Positions 17,111 to 23,743 of a DNA stretch of 29,902 nt are shown here, in pieces. Position numbers and translations under genes: made by a program. This DNA comes from Bacteroidales bacterium UBA3543. Lineage in GTDB: Bacteria; Bacteroidota; Bacteroidia; Bacteroidales; UBA932. The DNA lies in NCBI GenBank assembly GCA_002376715.1, contig DFOK01000115.1:1-29902 (forward strand). The letters run 5' to 3'. Position 1 is the stretch's first letter; each line of letters opens with the position of its first letter. The notes beneath the pieces are model-generated. The model ran no database searches and was not told the DNA's origin. It saw nothing but the letters and a program-made list of their open reading frames with translations.

Positions 17111-17299
17111 TTAATACCAATCACCTCGGATGTCTATAACGTCATCTTTCGATAGAAGATCCCTCTCGCCGGTGGTGAGAGGGATTTTTGCTTTGTAGTC
17201 GTAATATTTTCCATTTCGTGATGCTTTCAATACGATTCTGTGGGTGCTTTTTGTAATATTCTGTGGATACTTATATTTTATCAGTAGAAGCAAATACAA
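17111..17299 (-). CDS. Doubtful small protein, possibly a gene fragment
   Basis: 62 codons. The central part (HRIVLKASRNGKYYDYKAKI and the following PLTTGERDLLSKDDVIDI) has protein-like composition, with alternating hydrophobic and charged residues, but I do not recognise it. There is no promoter box or ribosome site at a sensible distance, and a hairpin with a T run lies inside it. It could be the degraded end of a larger gene or a chance frame. Confidence 0.2.
   Translation of the reverse strand: MYLLLLIKYKYPQNITKSTHRIVLKASRNGKYYDYKAKIPLTTGERDLLSKDDVIDIRGDWY
17159..17189 (+). terminator. Hairpin with T run
   Basis: ATCCCTCTC (17159-17167) pairs with GAGAGGGAT (17177-17185), with TTTT following on the plus strand. 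It resembles an intrinsic terminator, although no plus-strand gene is seen just upstream. Confidence 0.35.
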
Positions 17300-17406
17300 T
17301 ACTCAAAAAAGAAGATCAACCGACGTAGCCTTAACCAATCGGCAAAACAGAAATTTTAGTGTGAATAAAAAGTAATAAATTGTTGGTATTTTTTTCAAAA
17401 AATGTA

Positions 17407-17435
17407 TTGTCGTATTAAAATAATTACTAAATTTG
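17407..17435 (+). promoter_or_regulatory. Promoter of short peptide gene 1
   Basis: TTG at 17407 and TAAATTTG at 17428-17435 (18-base gap) match the Bacteroidota promoter pattern, 26 bases before the ATG at 17462. The whole stretch 17407-17461 aligns with 26731-26786 before peptide gene 2 with one indel and about 80% identity, including the block TGGTAGAAAAA and CTCATTGATTATGAAC. Confidence 0.75.
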
Positions 17436-17461
17436 AGCATTGGTAGAAAAACTCATTGATT

Positions 17462-17593
17462 ATGAACGCACAAGAATTCAAATCGGGGGAACGATACGTT
17501 GCGCCTGACATCGAAGTCATCGAAATTGAATTGACCCAAAACATCCTTACAGCAAGTCTTCCCGACGTTGGAGACGGAGGCGACGCGTGGTAG
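17462..17593 (+). CDS. Candidate RiPP precursor peptide 1 (43 residues)
   Basis: A small gene of 43 codons ending in TAG. The N-terminal part contains MNAQEF, then ERYVAPDIEVIEIELTQN, then ILTAS; the C-terminal tail is LPDVGDGGDAW. The first 30 residues match peptide 2 (26787-26915) at 22 positions, while the tails differ except for acidic and glycine-rich character and a final Trp. The Y-x-x-P-x-(I/L) motif at 12-17 is like the leader motif that lasso-peptide RRE (PqqD-like) proteins bind, and such a protein is encoded nearby (22018-22287). I therefore interpret residues 1 to about 30 as leader and the rest as core. It has its own promoter and lies 163 bases before a fimbrillin-like lipoprotein gene. 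A non-modified small protein remains possible; similar short Bacteroidales proteins exist to my memory, with unknown function. Confidence 0.75.
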   Translation: MNAQEFKSGERYVAPDIEVIEIELTQNILTASLPDVGDGGDAW

Positions 17594-17600
17594 CAAGAAA

Positions 17601-17656
17601 TTAGCTATTAGCAATTAGCCTTTGGCCTTTCGCCATTGGCTCTTAGTTTTTAGTCC
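17601..17656. repeat. Eight-unit degenerate 7-bp tandem repeat
   Basis: Reading in sevens from 17601: TTAGCTA, TTAGCAA, TTAGCCT, TTGGCCT, TTCGCCA, TTGGCTC, TTAGTTT, TTAGTCC. Pattern TTNGYNN. It lies between peptide gene 1 and the lipoprotein gene. It resembles the heptamer repeats known from cyanobacteria; origin and role here unknown. Confidence 0.75.
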
Positions 17657-17756
17657 ACTTCATTGATCCCACAGCATCAAGCTATCAGCCATTCTCGGTT
17701 AGCAATTCGTTATGGATGATAAACAATTAGCCAACAACCAAATAAAATACACAGAC

Positions 17757-20162
17757 ATGAAACTCAAACTATTTATTTATGCACTGCTCGCCCTATTGGT
17801 GGCGGGCTGCACCCGCGACCCTCTTCAAGAACCTGAGAAGGAAGGAGGAAAGATCGTGACCATAACTGCTACTATCTCACCGGAGACTCGTGTGGCATAC
17901 GAAGATTCCAACACTCCTGGCCTTGGTGGTACACTAACATGGCAGACCGGCGACCAGCTTCTGCTTGCAGGATATGATGCAGGTGGAACTTATCTAGATT
18001 GTGCTACTTTTAATTACAACGGAGGCAACAGTTTTACCGGAACAGCGGTACCGGGCGCCGACACCTACAAGGCCTACTATCCGGCAGGGGCCATCGTGCT
18101 GGATAATAACGGAAATGTGCAACTTGCCGATAACTTCTGGCAGCAGACACAGAGCGGAAACAATACTACGGCACATCTCCGCAACAAACTGTTATTGTTC
18201 GATGAAGTGGCAAACCCCATCAATCAGACATTTAACTTGGAATTAAAGAATGACATCATCAGATTTAATCTCAGCAACATACCATCCGGGGTGGGAACTC
18301 TCCAAAAATTGATTTGGACAGTTGAAACTGTAGCGGGGGGAAATACCCAATGGACAACTCTTAATATAGCAGACGTAGTCTCCGGTACAACCAGTCTAAT
18401 CGCTTACCTCGCTTTTGACCCCACCGTGACAAAGATCGGTGCGGGCGGAAAGGTAAAACTAACGCTGATCGGCGACAACTCATCATACGAATGGTGGAGC
18501 AATCCCATTGCCAATGAGAAGACCTACGATCCCGGAAAACGCTACTATGCTTCTGTATCCGGAACTTGGACACCGGCTCAAGCTAAATTCAGCTATCTCA
18601 TCGAATACATCTGGGATGGTTACACTCATCAGATTTGGCAAACAGATGCTTCATCTACCAGCCCTGCCAATTTGACGATCGACTGGGGAGATGGCACTTC
18701 GACACCTATTCCACAAGGCGCTTCACTTTCAAATCCCATCGCCTCGCATACCTACACCAACGACGGCGATTATACCGTTACCATCTACTCCGACCAAGTG
18801 GACCCCTCCCTCAAACAGATGCCGCAAATTACATTCAATTACAACATCACCAATGAAAATGTTCTATCAGCCGTACTTACTCCTTTTCCCAATATGGCAG
18901 CAGAGGATTTTAGCTTGTGCTTCTACAATAGCATGTACTTAACCTCTTTTCCTGAAGATCTGTTCAGGTACAATACGCAAGCAAAAAATTTTACCAGATG
19001 CTTCGAATACTGCGGATTCGCCGATGTTCCGGCAAATCTGTTCAAATACAATACGCAAGCAACAGATTTCACCAGCTGCTTCCGAGACTGCTTTATGGGA
19101 TTCACTTCTATTCCGGCAGATCTGTTCAAGTACAATACACAAGCAAAAAATTTTACCGGATGCTTCTACAACTGCAACCAATTAAACTCCATTCCAAAAG
19201 CTCTGTTCAGGTATAATACACAAGCAAAAAATTTTACCAGTTGTTTTGAATGTTGCTCAATATCCTCTATTCCGGCAGAACTATTTATGCACAATACGGA
19301 AGCAACGAATTTCAGTCACTGTTTCAGCTACTGCTCGAAATTAACTTCTATTCCGGCAGAGCTGTTCAGATATAATACGCTAGCAACAGATTTCACATAC
19401 TGTTTTAATAGTTGTAAACTTTTATCCTCTATTCCGACAGAGCTGTTCAAATACAATACGCTAGCAACAAATTTCAACCAATGTTTTATGCAATGCATCG
19501 GATTAACCTCAATTCCGGAGGGATTATTTGACAACAATACGCTAGCTTTGTATTTCAACAATATCTTCACAAGCTGCCAACAAATAACCTCAATTCCGGA
19601 GGGGCTGTTTGACAAAAATACGTTAGCAATATCTTTCGGCGGCAGCTTCATGCATTGCACTCAATTAGACTCTATTCCGAAAGATCTGTTCAAGAAAAAT
19701 ACGCAAGCACAACATTTTGCTGCCTGCTTCGCCCAATGCTACAAATTAACCTCCATTCCGGCGGGACTGTTTGATAACAATACGCAAGCAATCTCGTTCC
19801 ACCAATGCTTCTACCAATGCATGAACTTAATTACTATCCCAGTAGGATTGTTCCACAACCATTTAGAAGCAACAAATTTCAATCGTTGCTTCTATGAGTG
19901 CAAAAAATTGGTATTAGAACCGGGGATTTTCCCGGATCCGGGCACAAACGCCAATTTTTTTGTAGGTAGGACGATGGATTTCGGCTACTGTTTTTATAAT
20001 GTGGGGTTGCAGGCAACATCCCCTGGTACCGCCCCAGAGTTATGGAGTTTTACCGGAGGTGGAGGCGCAACAGGGCCGACCAATTGGACGATTACCGATT
20101 GTTTCAAAGGAGCCAATGTAACCAACTACGGCGCAATCCCAAACCACTGGAAGGGAATTTAA
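17757..20162 (+). CDS. Surface lipoprotein: fimbrillin-like domain plus BspA-type leucine-rich repeats
   Basis: 801 residues from the ATG at 17757. The frame opens at 17712, but only the internal Met gives a lipoprotein signal (MKLKLFIYALLALLVAGC; lipobox LVAG-C). Residues about 30-270 form an Mfa/fimbrillin-like domain (VTITATISPETRVAY, LTWQTGDQLLLAGYD, ATFNYNGGNSFTG). A PKD-like strand region follows (LTIDWGDGTSTPIP, SHTYTNDGDYTVTIYS), then 13-14 repeats of about 27 residues with pattern F-x-x-C-F-x-x-C-x-x-L-x-S-I-P-x-x-L-F-x-x-N-T-x-A, typical of BspA/DUF285 repeats. It ends in a cap (TNWTITDCFKG). It probably sits on the outer membrane and binds host or environmental partners. The N-terminal domain is close to that of the next lipoprotein. 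It ends at a strong terminator. Confidence 0.9.
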   Translation: MKLKLFIYALLALLVAGCTRDPLQEPEKEGGKIVTITATISPETRVAYEDSNTPGLGGTLTWQTGDQLLLAGYDAGGTYLDCATFNYNGGNSFTGTAVPGADTYKAYYPAGAIVLDNNGNVQLADNFWQQTQSGNNTTAHLRNKLLLFDEVANPINQTFNLELKNDIIRFNLSNIPSGVGTLQKLIWTVETVAGGNTQWTTLNIADVVSGTTSLIAYLAFDPTVTKIGAGGKVKLTLIGDNSSYEWWSNPIANEKTYDPGKRYYASVSGTWTPAQAKFSYLIEYIWDGYTHQIWQTDASSTSPANLTIDWGDGTSTPIPQGASLSNPIASHTYTNDGDYTVTIYSDQVDPSLKQMPQITFNYNITNENVLSAVLTPFPNMAAEDFSLCFYNSMYLTSFPEDLFRYNTQAKNFTRCFEYCGFADVPANLFKYNTQATDFTSCFRDCFMGFTSIPADLFKYNTQAKNFTGCFYNCNQLNSIPKALFRYNTQAKNFTSCFECCSISSIPAELFMHNTEATNFSHCFSYCSKLTSIPAELFRYNTLATDFTYCFNSCKLLSSIPTELFKYNTLATNFNQCFMQCIGLTSIPEGLFDNNTLALYFNNIFTSCQQITSIPEGLFDKNTLAISFGGSFMHCTQLDSIPKDLFKKNTQAQHFAACFAQCYKLTSIPAGLFDNNTQAISFHQCFYQCMNLITIPVGLFHNHLEATNFNRCFYECKKLVLEPGIFPDPGTNANFFVGRTMDFGYCFYNVGLQATSPGTAPELWSFTGGGGATGPTNWTITDCFKGANVTNYGAIPNHWKGI
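18897..19990 (+). repeat. 81-bp coding repeats (27-residue LRR units)
   Basis: About 13-14 in-frame units of roughly 81 bases, most with the DNA core ATTCCGG near the middle and AATACGC(A/T)AGCA near the end. Units vary by single codons and by one or two inserted residues (unit 3 longer, units 2 and 5 shorter). Unit number could change by recombination. Confidence 0.85.
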
Positions 20163-20207
20163 CACCCTCTTTCTATAGATAGATCTCTCTTACCTACGGC
20201 TACAATA

Positions 20208-20245
20208 AACCCTGAAAGTTGAACAAAAAACTTTCAGGGTTTTGT
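20208..20245 (+). terminator. Intrinsic terminator after the LRR lipoprotein
   Basis: Perfect 13-base inverted repeat AACCCTGAAAGTT (20208-20220) / AACTTTCAGGGTT (20229-20241) with an 8-base loop and TTGTT after it. Confidence 0.85.
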
Positions 20246-20294
20246 TATGCTTTGAGTAATTACACCCAAATGTTTTTAGATTGTAAAAAAAATC

Positions 20295-20302
20295 TACCTT
20301 TG
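20295..20302 (+). promoter_or_regulatory. -7 box of the second lipoprotein gene
   Basis: TACCTTTG, 27 bases before the ATG at 20330; the same spacing as the peptide gene promoters. It lies within the longer open frame from 20219 and supports the internal start. Confidence 0.65.
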
Positions 20303-20329
20303 CATGCTTATAGCAAAATATCATTTCTT

Positions 20330-21805
20330 ATGAACTCAAGAAAAATCAAACTATTGATAATTACACTGCTTGCCTTATTGGTAGCGGGTTGTATTAGTGA
20401 ACCTCTTACCGGAACTGGTAAGGAAGAAGATAAGATAGTGACCATAAGCGCATCAGTCCCAGCGGAAACCCGTGTAACTTACGATGACTCTACACGCAAA
20501 CTCTCATGGCAGGAAGGCGACAAACTCCTGCTTGCAGGGTATGACGGCGCAACCTATAAAGGAAGCCGGATCTTTAACTGGGATTCAGGAAACACTTTTA
20601 CGGGACAAGAGGTAACAGGCGCAACAACCTACAAAGCCTACTATCCCGGAGAGATAATTACGCTGGATGATAACGGCAATGTGCAACCCCTTGCCGCTGA
20701 CTTCTGGCAACAGACACAGACCGGAAACGGTGCGACTGACCATCTCCGCCACAAACTGCTCTTATTCGACAAGAATGCAAATGCCCTCGATCAGACCTTT
20801 AGCCTGGCCTTGAAGAGTGACATATTAAGATTCACCCTCGGCGGCATACCACAAGATGTAGGGACACTCAGAAGTCTGATTTATACGGTAGAAACTGCAA
20901 CGGGGGTATTCAAATCTTTGCAGCTTAATGTGAACGGAGTAACTTTCTCTTCCGCTTTAGACACTCTTACCGCTTTCCTCGCTTTTGACCCTGCCGGGGT
21001 GAAGATCGCTGAGGACGGAGAGGTAAAAATAACGCTGATCGGCGATAAAGCATACAAGTGGAGCAACACTATTGTCAGTGGCATGCTTTACGTTGCCGGA
21101 AAACGCTACACTGCTAATGTAAGCGGAACTTGGACAGAGATAGTCAACCCGCTCAGTTATGTTGCCGAGTATAATGTAAACCAGGCCGGTGACGACTTTG
21201 TGACAAATCTGACTTCTTGCACAGGCAGTGGCTACTTTACTTGGAATAATGCACTAAATATCAACATTTCCGGTTACCACCTGCCGAGCAATCAAGAGTG
21301 GTTTGGTATCGTTCCAGAAGCCCCTGGTTACGTTCGCTTCAGGGCAACAACTTCTTATGATAATATTACTGAGAACGTCATAGTTCAGGGTGATACTATT
21401 ACCATGACCAGCGATTTTCGCAATCCTAAAATTCCTACTTCCTATGCTCTTCGCTACAAAGGTACTGATATGGTTTCAGCTTGGAAGTATGAATATGTCA
21501 GCAATAGCAATGAAACTCATTTGAAGATTACTTCTCGCATTGTAGCACCATCCGTGACAATAAATGATATTGCCAACGACGCTTACTGGAGTACCAATAC
21601 AGGAAACGATGTTGTTCGTTATTTCCCTGCCAGCGGTAGATCAAATGGCTATGGGCTGCGTATAATTGGCTTTTTCTGGTCGTCCACGGAGGATCAGATT
21701 AATCCCGACTACGCTTGTTGCATGTTGTTCACAAATGAAGAAGCGCGCACTAGCAACCTTTACAGCAAGACCAATGGATATACTGTTCGTCTGTTTGCTG
21801 ATTAA
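20330..21805 (+). CDS. Surface lipoprotein: fimbrillin-like domain plus FISUMP-like C-terminal domain
   Basis: 491 residues from the ATG at 20330, chosen for its lipoprotein signal (MNSRKIKLLIITLLALLVAGC) and the -7 box inside the longer frame. Residues about 25-275 are a fimbrillin-like domain very similar to that of the LRR lipoprotein, at DNA level too (for example around 20705-20790 versus 18124-18209). The C-terminal 170 residues (HLPSNQEWFGIVP, YFPASGRSNGYGLRIIGFFWSSTE, NGYTVRLFAD) resemble the FISUMP/major paralogous domain, a C-type-lectin-like module at the end of many Bacteroidota surface proteins. Probably cell-surface display for ligand binding. It ends at a terminator shared with the minus-strand RRE operon. 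Confidence 0.85.
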   Translation: MNSRKIKLLIITLLALLVAGCISEPLTGTGKEEDKIVTISASVPAETRVTYDDSTRKLSWQEGDKLLLAGYDGATYKGSRIFNWDSGNTFTGQEVTGATTYKAYYPGEIITLDDNGNVQPLAADFWQQTQTGNGATDHLRHKLLLFDKNANALDQTFSLALKSDILRFTLGGIPQDVGTLRSLIYTVETATGVFKSLQLNVNGVTFSSALDTLTAFLAFDPAGVKIAEDGEVKITLIGDKAYKWSNTIVSGMLYVAGKRYTANVSGTWTEIVNPLSYVAEYNVNQAGDDFVTNLTSCTGSGYFTWNNALNINISGYHLPSNQEWFGIVPEAPGYVRFRATTSYDNITENVIVQGDTITMTSDFRNPKIPTSYALRYKGTDMVSAWKYEYVSNSNETHLKITSRIVAPSVTINDIANDAYWSTNTGNDVVRYFPASGRSNGYGLRIIGFFWSSTEDQINPDYACCMLFTNEEARTSNLYSKTNGYTVRLFAD

Positions 21806-21929
21806 TCAGTCATTTGCCTGATTATTACGGCTTAAGCCTGGTGGTGGTATTCCCATTGATTTACCTAACATTATGTATGCAACCAACAACTCCGTAGTCT
21901 TAAAGAATAGACAAAACGCATAGTAACAA

Positions 21930-21956
21930 AACTCCCCGGCCAACAGTCGGGGAGTT
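21930..21956. terminator. Bidirectional terminator
   Basis: AACTCCCCG (21930-21938) pairs with CGGGGAGTT (21948-21956). TTGTTTT follows on the plus strand, and on the minus strand the stem is followed by TTTTGTTACT. It can end both the second lipoprotein gene and the minus-strand operon that stops at 22018. Confidence 0.8.
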
Positions 21957-22017
21957 GTTTTATAGTTCTGAGTTCCGGCTACCCCGCAACCTGCAACACG
22001 CAACATGCACCGCGTAC

Positions 22018-22287
22018 CTACAACAACGACTCTTCGCGCAACTTTGTTATGAACAGGTCGGTGTCTTTTTCGGCGATAGCCCTGTCGATGCCATACTTGT
22101 CCATGAGCAACTGCACCAGATCATCTCTGCCATATTCTCCCTTTTGAATCTGCTCCAGGAGGAAAGTGGCAGTACTGTTTAGTTTGATCATTTTCATCAT
22201 GTTGAGATTCTCGCCACTACGTGGGATAATTACGCTGTCGTTTCCTACCTTTCTTACCACACACCCCTCTTTTAATTTCAGTATCAT
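22018..22287 (-). CDS. PqqD-like RiPP recognition element protein
   Basis: 89-residue stand-alone PqqD-family protein. It has the two N-terminal beta strands (LKEGCVVRKVGNDSVIIP), the family core KMIKLNSTATFLLEQI and the winged-helix half (DDLVQLLMDKYGIDRAIAEKD, FITKL). In PQQ, lasso and many radical-SAM peptide pathways this fold binds the leader of the precursor and presents it to enzymes; in lasso systems the B1 protein binds the leader motif YxxPxL. Both short peptides in this locus carry YVAPDI. It is the last gene of the four-gene minus-strand operon, 89 bases after the peptidase gene, and ends just before a terminator. No fused enzyme domain is present. Confidence 0.9.
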   Translation of the reverse strand: MILKLKEGCVVRKVGNDSVIIPRSGENLNMMKMIKLNSTATFLLEQIQKGEYGRDDLVQLLMDKYGIDRAIAEKDTDLFITKLREESLL

Positions 22288-22376
22288 ATTGTTTTCTCGT
22301 TTATTTGTTATTATGTAGCCTTGTTATTTCGTTGATTCATTATTCTTAATGACTTGATTTCGCACTGCTCGGTTAT

Positions 22377-22835
22377 TTACCGAAAAACCCTTCTCCACAC
22401 CGCCAGCACCACTCGGCGTATCATGTAAGGTTGCACGCTTAGCAGACAAAACAGCTTCCATGCGAAACTCCCTTTGACGATCCTCTTCTTACCCCTGATC
22501 ACCTCGACCGCCTCTGCGATGATATCCTCCACATTGCAGGTCTCCACGACACGAAGGTTGCCATCACCCTGTAGCGTCACGGTACTGATATTATACTTTT
22601 TAACTCTATGTAACACATAGTTCGCGTTTGATAGCTTTACAAGCAGCAGATTTCCTTTTTCTAATGAGAAATCATCGGTTTTCCGCAGTACTATTTTATC
22701 TAGTCCTCCCCTTATCAGGGGAAACATACTGTTCCCCTTCCCCACAATTTCTACCCGGTGACCTGATGCTACCATCTCTGCCACCTCTTGAAACAACTCT
22801 CTGTTGCTGACCGCCGTCCGTATTACTTTGCTCAT
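22377..22835 (-). CDS. S24/S26-family peptidase, candidate leader peptidase
   Basis: 152-residue protein with a signal-peptidase-like core: nucleophile Ser36 in GKGNSMFPLI, His76 in YVLHRVKKY where bacterial signal peptidase I would have Lys, and QGDGN (89-93) with Asp91. The Ser-His-Asp set is the ER/SipW type rather than the Ser-Lys dyad. There is no strong N-terminal membrane helix; hydrophobic residues lie only at about 122-147, before a basic end (RRVVLAVWRRVFR). Its start overlaps the kinase-like gene by four bases, so the two are coupled. In this context it may remove the leader from the short peptides, replacing the missing B2 protease; this is inference. Confidence 0.82.
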   Translation of the reverse strand: MSKVIRTAVSNRELFQEVAEMVASGHRVEIVGKGNSMFPLIRGGLDKIVLRKTDDFSLEKGNLLLVKLSNANYVLHRVKKYNISTVTLQGDGNLRVVETCNVEDIIAEAVEVIRGKKRIVKGSFAWKLFCLLSVQPYMIRRVVLAVWRRVFR

Positions 22836-23737
22836 AAAATATTGGGATTTTCTGTCAAAAGAGACTCGGAGAGAGCTACTGCCTCGCGATCGGGCCTATT
22901 GCGAAGTCTGTAGACCGGCACTCTTTCAGCGATATCCATCACCGTGGATACCACCTTATGCTTGTGGCTCTCATCGGACTGCAACAGGGCGGACGATTGA
23001 AACAATGGGCCGTAGGCCTCCAGGCCCAATGGCCCCGTGAGTATATTTTCGCTATGCTGCTCCAAAAGTACGAGAGCAGCCGGTTTTGCAGAGACATTGC
23101 GATAGCAGGGTGTACCACCGCTCCAGGGGGCTCCAAAAACGAGTATCTCATCGTTATCCATGATGCGCACGATAGGCTCATCGTCGTTTACCAGGGAACA
23201 TCCCGGCACATGCTTGAGCCATAGCCTGGTGTGCGTACTCTTGCCCGTACCGCTCTCACCCAGGAAAATCAAAGCTTTACCCCCTTTCTCGATTACCGAG
23301 GCATGAAACTTCAGGGTTCGGTAGGGTGCCACAGCCAGTAAAAAGGCGATGCGCAGAAAAGCATTTGCGAAAAATTGCTCCTTCGGGTCGATTAAAGATA
23401 GGTTGCTTTTATAGCTCCTTTTATCTGCCGACGCAAGCATTATATATTCCACTCCGCCAACCTCCATTTCAACCCATATTCTACCATCTTGGTGGTAAAT
23501 GTTGAACATCACTCCATCGAAGCACACCTTTTCGGTCGGCGCGCAGTCCGGTTTCTCCGGTTTTTCATTTCCTTTGAAAATCATCAAGGGGGCTGATTTA
23601 TCGGGTGGAGTAGCGTTAGCGAACGGAAGCGTAACTTGGAAGGGAGTGAAATTTGGCAATAGCTTGGCAGTATCCTCAGGTGAGGGGGTCTCTATGGCCA
23701 ACAAGTGCCCGGCGATAGTATAGTATAAACGATTCAT
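22832..23737 (-). CDS. HPr kinase/PEP carboxykinase-like protein
   Basis: 301 residues. The C-terminal half has an HprK-like fold: RTLKFHASVIEKGGKALIFL, P-loop GESGTGKS at 160-167, and NDDEP at 184-188. The N-terminal half is a variable beta-rich region. HprK-like proteins in paeninodin-type lasso clusters phosphorylate the C-terminal Ser of the precursor. The two short peptides here end in Trp, so the same site cannot be used; Ser and Thr lie near the leader-core junction (T30, S32 in peptide 1; T30, T31, S33 in peptide 2). The gene follows the nucleotidyltransferase by six bases and overlaps the peptidase gene by four, placing it firmly in the operon. Confidence 0.85.
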   Translation of the reverse strand: MNRLYYTIAGHLLAIETPSPEDTAKLLPNFTPFQVTLPFANATPPDKSAPLMIFKGNEKPEKPDCAPTEKVCFDGVMFNIYHQDGRIWVEMEVGGVEYIMLASADKRSYKSNLSLIDPKEQFFANAFLRIAFLLAVAPYRTLKFHASVIEKGGKALIFLGESGTGKSTHTRLWLKHVPGCSLVNDDEPIVRIMDNDEILVFGAPWSGGTPCYRNVSAKPAALVLLEQHSENILTGPLGLEAYGPLFQSSALLQSDESHKHKVVSTVMDIAERVPVYRLRNRPDREAVALSESLLTENPNIL

Positions 23738-23743
23738 CTATTA

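Larger units (their letters stand above)
16925..17461. other. Intergenic stretch between the urea transporter and the first short peptide gene
   Basis: 537 bases without a convincing gene. Contents: the urea transporter -7 box (16985-16992, minus), one doubtful 62-codon minus frame (17111-17299) with a hairpin inside it (17159-17185), and the promoter of the first peptide gene (17407-17435). I see no tRNA, rRNA or insertion-sequence ends. Confidence 0.6.

Noticed and set aside
18897..19990. CRISPR-like array of regular repeats
   Set aside because: The 81-bp period is in frame throughout and gives clear LRR units; there are no unique spacers and no cas genes.
20330..21805. Target protein of a diversity-generating retroelement
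   Set aside because: The C-terminal C-type-lectin-like module fits such targets, but no reverse transcriptase or template repeat is found in the window.
21873..21926. Possible third short peptide gene (starts near ATG at 21871)
   Set aside because: Only about 16 codons, no YxxP motif, no TAnnTTTG box at the proper distance and no likeness to the two peptide genes.
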